64,000 nt of DNA from GCA-003244245 sp963822695. GTDB lineage: Bacteria > Actinomycetota > Actinomycetes > Mycobacteriales > Pseudonocardiaceae. The notes under the pieces are model-generated. The model was not told the origin of the DNA. It made no database searches and worked only from the letters and a program-made list of their open reading frames with translations. Within the stretch, counting starts at the first letter, position 1, and every line of letters begins with the position of its first letter. Shown here in pieces: positions 19,011 to 26,845 of the stretch. Location: positions 55,848-119,847 of the forward strand of contig CAWGJH010000005.1 of NCBI GenBank assembly GCA_963822695.1, in the 5' to 3' direction. The translations under genes and the position numbers were made by a program.

Positions 19011-19196
19011 TTGCTCACCTCGGTGGTGCGGTGCTGTAGGAATCGCCCAGGTTCGGGACTCACCCGCATTCTGGTGCTGATCTTCGGTTACCTCGCGCGC
19101 AAGCAGATCACGGAACGCGGCGAGAGCGGCTGCGGCCTGGCCGTGGCCGAGATCGTGCTCGGCTGGGTGGACGTCGGGTTTTGGCCGATGACCTGA
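19011..19196 (+). pseudogene. Fragment resembling a DUF4190 membrane domain
   Basis: The frame contains ILVLIFGYLARKQI, then GCGLAVAEIVLGWVDVGF, the pattern of the two-helix DUF4190 domain (small residues, then an ARxQI turn). Only this domain is left and no upstream gene joins it. Confidence 0.5.
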
Positions 19197-19284
19197 GAGG
19201 CGATCGCCCTGGCGCGCAGGCTGGGAGTGCGGCACCCACTCCCCGTCACCGTGATCGGCCGCGCTGAGACCTCGTTGGGGGTGT

Positions 19285-19353
19285 CAACGGCGGCCGCGGC
19301 GGCGGTCCCAGAGCCACTTCAGCGCCAGTAACTCCAGAATTTTCTTAATCACA
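19285..19353 (-). CDS. 22-residue basic/hydrophobic peptide
   Basis: A GTG start at 19353 follows a strong AGGTTGAT site (a GGAGG run about 5-9 nt upstream) and encodes VIKKILELLALKWLWD followed by an Arg-rich tail. Very small Arg-tailed peptides of this kind (DUF6203-like) are common in actinomycetes. Identification rests on the ribosome site and amphipathic sequence only. Confidence 0.4.
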
Positions 19354-19479
19354 TCAACCTCCAGGTGTGAGACAGCTAACGTACTCCGCTGTCGGCCGGG
19401 CCTCCAGTTCCCGAAGCTGACCTGGGGGTGAGGTACGGGAGCCGCCCTGGTGAGGTTAGCCCATCGTGTCGACTCTCGC

Positions 19480-19902
19480 TCAGCTGGTCCTGCGGTATCT
19501 CATGAGGGACGCTGCGGAGAGGATCAGCAGGATGCCCTCGACGAGGAGACTGGTGACTCCGAGTGGTTCGGTCCAGTTGCCGATGTCCTCGGTGTAGTCG
19601 GGTAATCCGGGTCCGCGGGAGAGGACGTAGCCCAGGATGGGGCCGGTTGCGATCCCCAGCGCGAGGAACCACCCCAGCCGCGCGTGGTTGGTCAGCAGCA
19701 GTGCCGCGGTCACGATGCCTGCGGCTTCCAGGGCGTAGTACATGATGTGGATGTACTCCGGGTCTTTCGTGCCGGGCACGCCGCCTTGGTCGATAACGTG
19801 GATCGCGGCCACCGCAAGACACCCCACGACGCCAACCATCCGTACGAGCAGACTGTTTCCCGCAGCGCGGCTAGGGCCGGTGGTTGACTGCGGCATCCCC
19901 AT
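19480..19902 (-). CDS. Four-helix membrane protein of unknown function
   Basis: 140 residues starting MGMPQSTTGPSRAAG, with an AGGAGATCAGT site directly upstream of ATG 19902. Four hydrophobic stretches can be seen (about residues 17-35, 48-66, 73-92, 113-132), with a conserved-looking GIATGPILGYVLSRGPGLPDY loop. Such proteins occur singly in actinomycete genomes. No function can be assigned. Confidence 0.7.
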   Translation of the reverse strand: MGMPQSTTGPSRAAGNSLLVRMVGVVGCLAVAAIHVIDQGGVPGTKDPEYIHIMYYALEAAGIVTAALLLTNHARLGWFLALGIATGPILGYVLSRGPGLPDYTEDIGNWTEPLGVTSLLVEGILLILSAASLMRYRRTS

Positions 19903-20189
19903 ACTGATCTCCTGTCTCGCGGTGGTGCGCGCCATGGTAGGGGTTGGTCGGTGTCTGATCACGACCTCCTTGCCTCGGCACCTCAGGTCAGGGGCTCACG
20001 ACAGCTGATCCACGCGTTAGTCGCGGGTGGAGGTGGGTCCTTACTCCCCGCAGGGTCGCGCGCACCGCCGGCTGGTTCACCAAGGACTGCCGCGACGAGC
20101 ACGGCGGCGAACTGCTGGCGTTGCTGACGGACATTGCGCGATGCATCCGCGCGCCGCCGACGGTGACGGGCCAACTGAGGGAGAACACC

Positions 20190-20882
20190 ATGCTGAAGGC
20201 TTTCGCCGGTCTGTCCACGCCGCTGGTGGCCGATGCCTGCGTCCGGAGCGACCTGCCGCTGCGCGCCGCGCCGCCCGGTATCGGCGCGGTCGTTCCCGGA
20301 CACCGGATCGCGGGACGTGCGTTGCCGGCGCGACACTACGGCAGCGTGGACGTGTTCCTGGAGGTGTTCAGCCGGGCCGAACAGGGTGACGTGCTGGTCA
20401 TCGACAACGCCGGGCGGTCGGACGAGGCGTGTGTCGGCGACCTGGCGGTACTGGAGGCCGAGGCGGCAGGGTTGGCGGGCCTGGTGGTGTGGGGGCTGCA
20501 CCGCGACACGCCGGAGCTGGCGGAGATCGGCCTTCCGGTGTTCAGCTACGGCAGCTACCCGCCCGGCCCGGTGCGGCTGGACGAGCGGGAGCCCGAGGCG
20601 CTGGCCACTGCGCGGTTCGGGCCGCACCTGGTGAGCGACGACGACATTGTCTTCGGCGACGATGACGGCGTGTTGTTCGTCGCCGCCGAGCGTGCCGAGG
20701 AGGTGCTGGCGACGGCGCACCAGCTCTGGCAGACCGAGCGCGAACAGGCCCGCAGGATCCGGGCAGGTGAGACGCTGCGCCAGCAGACGGCCTTCGACGT
20801 CTACCTAGCGCGGCGCGCCGCCGATCCGTCGTATACCTTCCGGCGGCATCTTCGGCGGATCGACGGAGCGATCGAGGAATAG
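20190..20882 (+). CDS. RraA-family protein (HMG aldolase/oxaloacetate decarboxylase-like)
   Basis: 230 residues from ATG 20190, preceded by GAGGGAG. The family core is clear: GDVLVIDNAGRSDEACVGDL, then GLVVWGLHRDTPEL with the RD pair that binds substrate in RraA-like aldolases, and DDIVFGDDDGVLFV. The family includes the RNase E inhibitor RraA and 4-hydroxy-4-methyl-2-oxoglutarate aldolases; in bacteria without a pathway context it is usually annotated only as RraA family. No pathway neighbours here. Confidence 0.85.
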   Translation: MLKAFAGLSTPLVADACVRSDLPLRAAPPGIGAVVPGHRIAGRALPARHYGSVDVFLEVFSRAEQGDVLVIDNAGRSDEACVGDLAVLEAEAAGLAGLVVWGLHRDTPELAEIGLPVFSYGSYPPGPVRLDEREPEALATARFGPHLVSDDDIVFGDDDGVLFVAAERAEEVLATAHQLWQTEREQARRIRAGETLRQQTAFDVYLARRAADPSYTFRRHLRRIDGAIEE

Positions 20883-21203
20883 CTGAGTAGACAGCCGATC
20901 CCGACGAGAAACGGTCACGGCGTGGTGGCCTCCCGGTAGTAAGCAGCGAAAAACAACGAAGGGCTGAGTCGCCGCTGGTCAAGGGGTGTTGCTGGGTGTC
21001 GAGTCGGTGTTGTGACGCACGAGGGATAGGTGCCTGTTATCCCGCACATGACCTCCGTCGAGATGACCTGAGCTGGGCATACTGGCCACACTGACCTCGC
21101 GAGCATGGCGTGATCCAATCCATCGGTCCGGAGGCAGACCGCACCTTCGGTCACCATAGAATTACCCGACCCCAGCCATGCTGTTGTGTCGTGAGCCCGA
21201 TGG
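20883..21203. other. Intergenic with a possible gene-end remnant
   Basis: On the minus strand near 20915-20960 a frame ends LFFAAYYREATTP, similar to the end LTALAFYQATTP of the NUDIX gene just upstream in transcription order. It may be the last codons of a lost paralogue. Nothing else recognised. Confidence 0.25.
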
Positions 21204-21743
21204 CTATGGGGTGGTTGCCTGGTAGAAGGCCAGGGCGGTCAGTGACGGACCGTCCGGTACCTGTCCGGTGGCCATCAGCCGAGGTACCGATGCGAGGGGT
21301 ATCCATTCGACGCGGCTGGTTTCCGTTGGCTGTGGCTCGCGGATGCGCTCCACGTCGGAACCTACGAATAGCTGGTATCGCTGAGAGCTGATCCCGGACA
21401 TGGGGTGATAGGTTGTCAACGGCCGCATTGTGGACACGCGGTATCCGGTTTCCTCCATGACCTCCCGCCGGGTTGCCTCGGCGGGATTTTCCCCGGGATC
21501 GACCCAGCCGGCTGGGATCTCCCAACCCCACGTGTCGGTGGTGAAGCGGTGTCGCCACAGCAACAGCACACGGTCGGAGTCCAGCACCACCGCACCCACC
21601 GAGGCACGCGGAAATCGCAGCACGTGGTGGTCGAACCGTCGCCCGCCAGGAACCTCGACGTCGTCGAGATCGACATTCACCCAGGAGGATGCGTACACCC
21701 GGCGGGAGCCGTGCACGATCCAACGGGCCGGGTCATCAGCCAC
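21204..21743 (-). CDS. NUDIX hydrolase
   Basis: 179 residues with GTG start at 21743 (VADDPARWIVHGSRR), overlapping the regulator stop by 8 bp. The Nudix box is complete: G-WVDPG-E-NPAEATR-REVMEETGY, with the metal-binding Glu cluster. An AVVLDSDRVLLLWRHRF strand precedes it and a WGWEIPAG block leads into it. Substrate unknown; such enzymes hydrolyse nucleoside diphosphate-linked compounds. Coupling to an XRE-TPR regulator is a recurring actinomycete arrangement. Confidence 0.88.
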   Translation of the reverse strand: MADDPARWIVHGSRRVYASSWVNVDLDDVEVPGGRRFDHHVLRFPRASVGAVVLDSDRVLLLWRHRFTTDTWGWEIPAGWVDPGENPAEATRREVMEETGYRVSTMRPLTTYHPMSGISSQRYQLFVGSDVERIREPQPTETSRVEWIPLASVPRLMATGQVPDGPSLTALAFYQATTP

Positions 21744-22905
21744 CGGGCAACTCCGGCAGGCGGGCGTCCAGCTCCCGTACCGCCGGTAGCTCAGGCCACC
21801 GCTCCATCCGGGCGCGCAGCCTGCGGGCTCTGACCGCGATCGGTGCGACCATCGATCCATCGACACTGTCCAAGGCGTCGGTAGCCAGCCGGACCGCCTC
21901 CTCGGGCTCGTGGTCCACGACGTGGCATTCGGCAAGGTCCAGGGTCACCAAAGCGCGGCCCTTCACGTCAGTGGATGCTCGCCGGCCTCGTGCTTGGGTC
22001 AGTAGCGGGATGGCTCGGTGGGTGTCGCTCATCAGGAGGTAGGTCGTGCCGGCCAGCCCGTCCAGACGCGGCGCGTCGAAGAACTCGGTGCCGCTCGGCG
22101 GCTCGCTGACCGCCGCCATGTGCTGGTGAGCCCGTTCCAGCGCCGCCCGACTCAGGTAGTGATCTCCCATCGCCGCAGCAGACCGAGCCTGCAGAGCAGC
22201 CACCCAGGCGCGCCGTCGGGGGCTGGACCGCAGCGCGGCAGTGTCTTCTGCCCTGGCGAGCAGATCTGCCGCATTCCGGTGTTGACCGGCGAAGAACGCT
22301 CCGATGGAGCGGGTAGCGAGTACCCATGCCGTCAGATCGGGGTCTTCTGTTTCTTGCCCGGCCAACTCGCCGACGTCGAAGAACCCGGCAGCGTGATCTT
22401 CCCTGCCGAGGTCCCACCACAGGTTGCCCGCCAGGCCAGACAGGACACCAAGCAACGTCACCGCCCGCCGTCGTGTCTGTAACGGCTGTGGATGGTTCAG
22501 CACGTCCCGCAGTCGCGGCAGCTGTGCAGAGACTTCGGGAAGCAGGACTGCAGGCGGGGTGGACGGGTAGCGCGTGGCGTAGCTGAACACCGTCCGTTCC
22601 ATGTAGTCGAGCGTGGTGGCGCTGATTGTGACATGAGTCATTGCGTCGGCGAGTTCCCACGGCTGCACCGAATCGGAGAGCTCACGCTGAGGTTCGGCGG
22701 GTTCACCCAGCAGTTCGGACAGTGCCTGATCCGAGATACCGATGGCACGCGCGAGTTTCGGTCGAGCCCAGGGTTGCGGACGGGTCTCGCCACGTTCCCA
22801 GCGCATGACCGTTGAGCGTTCAACGCCAACCGCCTCGGCCAGCTGTTCCTGACTGAAGCCGGCCGCCTTGCGAGTGCTAATCAGCCGGTGCCGCTTGCCT
22901 GCCAT
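21736..22905 (-). CDS. XRE-family regulator with TPR-like C-terminal region
   Basis: 389 residues. The N-terminal HTH is clear: LISTRKAAGFSQEQLAEAVG followed by RSTVMRWERGETRP (residues 8-45). Residues 110-380 are helical with repeated Ala/Leu-rich blocks such as AWVAALQARSAAAMGDHYLS and ALVTLDLAECHVVDHEPEEA, consistent with TPRs that sense a ligand or peptide. It is co-transcribed with the NUDIX gene. Confidence 0.85.
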   Translation of the reverse strand: MAGKRHRLISTRKAAGFSQEQLAEAVGVERSTVMRWERGETRPQPWARPKLARAIGISDQALSELLGEPAEPQRELSDSVQPWELADAMTHVTISATTLDYMERTVFSYATRYPSTPPAVLLPEVSAQLPRLRDVLNHPQPLQTRRRAVTLLGVLSGLAGNLWWDLGREDHAAGFFDVGELAGQETEDPDLTAWVLATRSIGAFFAGQHRNAADLLARAEDTAALRSSPRRRAWVAALQARSAAAMGDHYLSRAALERAHQHMAAVSEPPSGTEFFDAPRLDGLAGTTYLLMSDTHRAIPLLTQARGRRASTDVKGRALVTLDLAECHVVDHEPEEAVRLATDALDSVDGSMVAPIAVRARRLRARMERWPELPAVRELDARLPELPGG

Positions 22906-23348
22906 GCTGTCGCCCCCCTCAAAGGACGTATCGGACAGTACACGCTACGTATGGAGGCCGGTCTTGTTGCTGTTTTGCATCAGCACCGCCGCTGACCCGC
23001 ACTGTTCTGGGCGGTCTTCCTCCGGTTGGCTTTCACCAGGCCCCGGGCCGGACTGAACGCTGAAACTGCTGCGTCTCTCCGACGGATGTCGCCCCTGGGT
23101 CGAGGGAGAACCAGGCCAGTCGGAGGCAGGACCCATGGCAGGACGGCACAAGTGCGGCGCCAGTGTCAACGCGAGTGCACCTGCCCTTTCCGCCGCGATG
23201 CCCGACTCCAACCCGCTGTGGGGAGCGCGCCATGAGCATGCTGCCCGTTCCCCACGGCCACGCCAGATGTTCCCTGGTGAGTTCACGGACTCGCTGGTGA
23301 TGAGCGAGCGGGACACGACCCCGCACCCTTTTGAGAGAGAGGTCAACC
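22906..23348. other. Divergent intergenic region
   Basis: Separates the regulator (leftward) from the small gene at 23349. Contains only short frames, including a 22-codon one at 23232 without support. Promoters for both directions should be here but I could not define them. Confidence 0.35.
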
Positions 23349-23582
23349 ATGACTGAAGGCGCGACCGCAGGCGCGTCCCGCGAGAACCGCAGGGCGATTC
23401 CCGTCAGCTGCGCGCTGCACCGGGGTCCGCGGGGTTTCGCCAACCTGGTGGTGGAGCGCAAGCGTGACGGTGAGATCGTGTTTGACCCGCATGTCACCGG
23501 CGCGTGCGTGATCATCTTCGACGAGGACGCCGCGACGGCGCTGTTCGAGGTCCTCCGGACGTGGCTGCTTCCTGGGGGCTGA
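23349..23582 (+). CDS. Small conserved-looking protein, unknown function
   Basis: 77 residues from an ATG preceded by a GAGAGAGAGG site. It has a CALHRGPRGFANLVVERKRDG segment and a hydrophobic FDPHVTGACVIIF strand before a helix ending LRTWLLPGG. Proteins of this shape are frequent in Pseudonocardiaceae and Streptomyces. Its end overlaps the frame of the next ORF. Confidence 0.6.
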   Translation: MTEGATAGASRENRRAIPVSCALHRGPRGFANLVVERKRDGEIVFDPHVTGACVIIFDEDAATALFEVLRTWLLPGG

Positions 23583-24015
23583 CCGGCACTGGCACGGCCG
23601 GGACACCGCGAGGAGGCTGTGTCCGATCTCGGGCATCTGGCAGAACGCACCAGTCATCGACCCAGACCACGCCGAGGAGATCTGGACCCGGGAACCTTAC
23701 GGTGTGCTGCTGGTATGCGGGCGCGGAGTGGACGTGCTGGAACTGCCCCACCGGATGTGCGAACTACTGCCCGCGCCAGAGGTGCCGCAAGTGCCGGTCG
23801 CGGCGACGGGACCTCCGCCGCGGTGGCTGCTGTTCACCGCCACCGGCTCGGGCAGCCTGTCATGCGACCTGAACCTGGCGAGAGTGCGCCTGCGCGAGGC
23901 AGGGGCCTGGGTGGCGCTGCCCACCGCGGATGAGGTGCAGCACGCGCTGCTCAATGCGCTGCTGCGTTCCGGGCTCGGCACGGGGTCAGACGATGGTGAT
24001 GGTGATGACGAGTAG
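23572..24015 (+). CDS. Prim-pol-like protein fragment
   Basis: The frame reads DRHWHGRDTARRLCPISGIWQN at its start, then VLLVCGRGVDVLELP and WLLFTATGSG, and ends in an Asp-rich tail. The alternation of a GI block and a V(V/L)CGRGVDVLELP block is typical of the small 'bifunctional DNA primase/polymerase' proteins of actinomycetes. I find no convincing start codon in frame (only CTG at 23572), so the N-terminus may be lost or fused. Overlap with the preceding gene suggests coupling. Confidence 0.5.
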   Translation: MGADRHWHGRDTARRLCPISGIWQNAPVIDPDHAEEIWTREPYGVLLVCGRGVDVLELPHRMCELLPAPEVPQVPVAATGPPPRWLLFTATGSGSLSCDLNLARVRLREAGAWVALPTADEVQHALLNALLRSGLGTGSDDGDGDDE

Positions 24016-24304
24016 CGCCGACGCAGGCTCCCGGTACTGTGCCCCGTCTCGGTGGTGCCGGTGGGAGGGCGAGGGTGAGGTGGTCACGGTCGCTGAGCTG
24101 CTGGGCCAGAATCAGCGCCTACTGTTCCAGTACCGGCCTCCCGGAATTAGCGGACTAAAAACGACCGAACTCGCCGACGATCCCGCAGAGCGGTCCTCCG
24201 AAGGAACTCGTCGGACGGTACGCGCAGTCCGGAAAAGGATGACATCGGCCCGCGGTGTCCATGAGGGGATCTACCCGGCAGCCCGGCCACGGGAAACCCG
24301 CTGA
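24005..24304 (+). CDS. Hypothetical ORF
   Basis: Begins with ATG overlapping the end of the prim-pol-like frame and includes EVVTVAELLGQNQRLLFQY. The second half, after SGLKTTELADDP, looks non-coding. Possibly the start of a truncated gene. Confidence 0.25.
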   Translation: MTSSADAGSRYCAPSRWCRWEGEGEVVTVAELLGQNQRLLFQYRPPGISGLKTTELADDPAERSSEGTRRTVRAVRKRMTSARGVHEGIYPAARPRETR

Positions 24305-24306
24305 CG

Positions 24307-24432
24307 ATGACGGCGACGGTGGTACACCGCATCAAGGAGGCCAAGCTTGCGGAGAAGTGGTCGGACAAGGATGTTCTCGGCTTCCTCCAGCGGCTCGGCG
24401 CCATTCTCACGCCCGGACAGAACACGGAATAG
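24307..24432 (+). pseudogene. C-terminal fragment of a SnoaL-like ester cyclase
   Basis: 41 codons ending KEAKLAEKWSDKDVLGFLQRLGAIL. SnoaL-like proteins typically end with a 'GKIxExWxxxDxLGxLxQLG' helix; the rest of the domain (about 100 residues) is absent. Confidence 0.55.
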
Positions 24433-24550
24433 GCCAGCGCGGCGCTCCTGATCCGGGTAGACGAGTCGGGAACAGCACCGATCCCGTGATGGTGGAGCTA
24501 GGCCAGACTGGCAGTGTGGGCAACTGTGCCAGGATCTGCCCGATCGATCA

Positions 24551-24805
24551 GTGATCGATCGGGCCGTGCCGCAACGGTGCGTCGAGCAGTTCGTCATGAT
24601 GTTTGTCGCAACCCCACTTTGTCCCGCTCTCCCGGCAGCGGCCTACCGGATTCCCGAACTGGTTGCCGACGTGGTGGCGTTGATCTACGCCCACGGCGGC
24701 GGCCCGGCACACGTCGTCGGGCACGACTGGGGCGCGGCGGTGGCCTGGGCACTGATCGCGGGCCGGCCAGAGAAAGTGCGCAGCCTGACCGCGCCGGACT
24801 GCTGA
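24551..24805 (+). pseudogene. Fragment of an alpha/beta hydrolase (epoxide-hydrolase-like)
   Basis: From about 24644 the frame reads YRIPELVADVVALIYAHGGG then HVVGHDWGAAVAWAL, the nucleophile elbow of epoxide-hydrolase/dehalogenase-type enzymes (D of GHDWG). Both the upstream oxyanion region and the cap domain are missing; the frame stops at 24805 against an MCE fragment on the opposite strand. Confidence 0.65.
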
Positions 24806-24814
24806 ACTGGTACC

Positions 24815-25205
24815 GCGCCATGCCGTGTCGGTGGCGACCACTGACAGCCGGTCCAGGGCCTGCAGGGTGCTGGTGAGCATGGGTGCGCTGGTCAGCGAGC
24901 ACCGTCAGGCCCGGTGTCAGGCCGTCCAGGGTGGCGTCGATCTCCCCGCGTCGCCGGGCGAGTGTGGCGGACAGCCGGTTCAGCGCGTCCAGCGCCCGGT
25001 TGATCTCGGTCTTGCGCGCCTCCAGAGCCGATACCAGCGTGTTCAGGTCGGACAGCAGGGCACGGAGTTGCGGCTCATGCCCGGCGAGGCCTGCGTTCAG
25101 CTCGGTCGCAATCGTCCGGATCTGATCGATTCCACCTCCGTTGAGGAGCAACAACAGTGCCCCCAGCACCTCCTCGACGTCAGTGGCGCGGCTGGTGCGC
25201 GCCAC
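24815..25205 (-). pseudogene. Internal fragment of an MCE-family protein
   Basis: Reads ATDVEEVLGALLLLLNGGG, then a helical LNTLVSALEARKTEINRALDAL segment and GLTVLADQR; after a frameshift it continues MLTSTLQALDRLSVVATDTA. This is the helical region after the MCE domain of actinobacterial Mce lipid-transport proteins. The MCE domain itself and the C-terminus are absent. Confidence 0.7.
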
Positions 25206-25360
25206 GCGGTGACGACGGTGAACTGCAACAGGCTCCTGTTAGGCCATTTGGGTGGTCATGGGCAGCGGGGTCACCTGCGGGCGAACGTTTTCCGTATCAG
25301 GGGCCTAGAGCGGAACTGTCGCCCGGACGCGCGCAGATGAGCTGTCTTGGGGGGATCGAT

Positions 25361-26764
25361 ATGGTGACGTGCAGTGAGCATGAGGGGTTCTCCGGCCCGT
25401 ACGTTCGTGGGGAGCTGCCGGGGCCGCGCTCAGCGGAGCTTCTTGCCAGGCAGGAGCGCTGGGAGTCCAACGCTAGGGTGTACCCGCGGCACCTTCCGAT
25501 TGCCATCGCGGAGGCTGGCGGCAGCTTTGTGCGCGATCTGGACGGCAACGTCTTCATCGATTTTCTCAACGGTGCGGGTGCCCTGCCCCTGGGGCACAAT
25601 CATCCGGAGCTGGTCGAGGTGGTGATCGAGCAGCTTGGCCTGTTTTCCCACGGTCTTGACTTCCCGACCCCGGCCAAGGATGCCTTCACCGAGGCGCAGC
25701 TGGCCATGCTCCCGCCAGGGATGCGCAACCGAGTAAAGGTGCACTTCTGTGGGCCCACCGGAGCCAACGCGGTCGAGGCGGCGGTAAAGCTCTGCAAGAC
25801 CGTCACCGGGCGCGGTGACATCGTCTCCTTCCAGGGTGGTTTTCACGGCACCAGCCATGCTGCGATGGCGCTCAGCGGACCGGTGTCCACTAAGGCGCCC
25901 GTCCACAACGGCGTGCCCGGTATCCACATTTTCCCGTACTCCTCCTGCAACCGGTGCCCGGTCAACCTCACCCTCCAGACGTGCTCGATCAACTGCGTCT
26001 ACTACCTTGAGCAGGCATTGCGGGACCCCCATGGCGGGATACCGTTACCGGCTGCGGTGGTACTGGAGATGGTGCAGGGTGAGGGCGGTGTCGTGCCTGC
26101 CCACCCGGAGTTCGTCCACCGGGTGCGCGCGCTGACCCACGCTCTGGATATTCCGTTGGTGGTCGATGAGGTGCAGACCGGCTGCGGGCGTACCGGGACC
26201 TGGTTCGCCTTCGAGCAGTACGACATCGAGCCTGACGTCATCATCGCCTCGAAGGCGTTGAGCGGGATCGGTGCGCCGGTCGCGATCATCCTCTACGACG
26301 AGCGGCTGGATACGTGGGCTCCTGGAGCGCACACCGGGACGTTCCGGGGCAACCAGCTGGCCTTCGCGGCGGGGGTGGAGACGATCCGGATATTCCGCCG
26401 TGACGACGTGCTGGGCAACGTGCGGCGGCGCGGTGCGCAGATTACTCGGGCGCTCGACGGCATTGGCGACCACCCATGGGTGCGTGAGGTACGGGGTCGA
26501 GGGCTGATGTGGGGGATCGAGCTGGCTGACCCGCGGGACGGTCGGCCCGCCGGTGAGCTGGCTGCCGAGGTGCAGGCGGCGGCGTTGCGTCGGGGATTGA
26601 TTGTCGAGCTCGGCGGTCGCCATGACTGTGTCGTGCGGATGCTGCCGCCGCTCAACGTGACAGCGGAGGTGATCGACACCGCGTGCGCGATCCTCGTCAA
26701 CGCCGTCAAGGAGTGCTGCCCATCGACCTCGTCGTCCCCGGGGCGGTTGCTGCCGATCAGATAG
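25361..26764 (+). CDS. Diaminobutyrate-2-oxoglutarate aminotransferase-like (class III, PLP)
   Basis: 467 residues from ATG 25361 with a G-rich site six bases upstream. The order of blocks is that of DABA aminotransferases: ARQERWESNARVYPRHLP near the start, DFLNGAGALPLGHNHPEL, FCGPTGANAVEAAVKLCK (phosphate/cofactor contact), FQGGFHGTSHAAMALSG, VDEVQTGCGRTGTWFAFE, and the PLP lysine in IIASKALSGIGAP. It would form L-2,4-diaminobutyrate from aspartate semialdehyde and glutamate. It lies 82 bp upstream of the single-module synthetase and very likely supplies its monomer. EctA/EctC homologues (ectoine route) are not present, which argues against ectoine synthesis here. Confidence 0.85.
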   Translation: MVTCSEHEGFSGPYVRGELPGPRSAELLARQERWESNARVYPRHLPIAIAEAGGSFVRDLDGNVFIDFLNGAGALPLGHNHPELVEVVIEQLGLFSHGLDFPTPAKDAFTEAQLAMLPPGMRNRVKVHFCGPTGANAVEAAVKLCKTVTGRGDIVSFQGGFHGTSHAAMALSGPVSTKAPVHNGVPGIHIFPYSSCNRCPVNLTLQTCSINCVYYLEQALRDPHGGIPLPAAVVLEMVQGEGGVVPAHPEFVHRVRALTHALDIPLVVDEVQTGCGRTGTWFAFEQYDIEPDVIIASKALSGIGAPVAIILYDERLDTWAPGAHTGTFRGNQLAFAAGVETIRIFRRDDVLGNVRRRGAQITRALDGIGDHPWVREVRGRGLMWGIELADPRDGRPAGELAAEVQAAALRRGLIVELGGRHDCVVRMLPPLNVTAEVIDTACAILVNAVKECCPSTSSSPGRLLPIR

Positions 26765-26845
26765 CCGCTGCCGCCGGGCACCGGTGATGAGCCGCAGCAC
26801 GAGCCAGGGCATGGGATTGCTCTGATCCGAGGGGAGTTGTGAGTA

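Noticed and set aside
25361..26764. Reading the aminotransferase as ectoine gene ectB
   Set aside because: No ectA or ectC follows; the next gene is the Pls-type synthetase, so a monomer-supply role is more likely.
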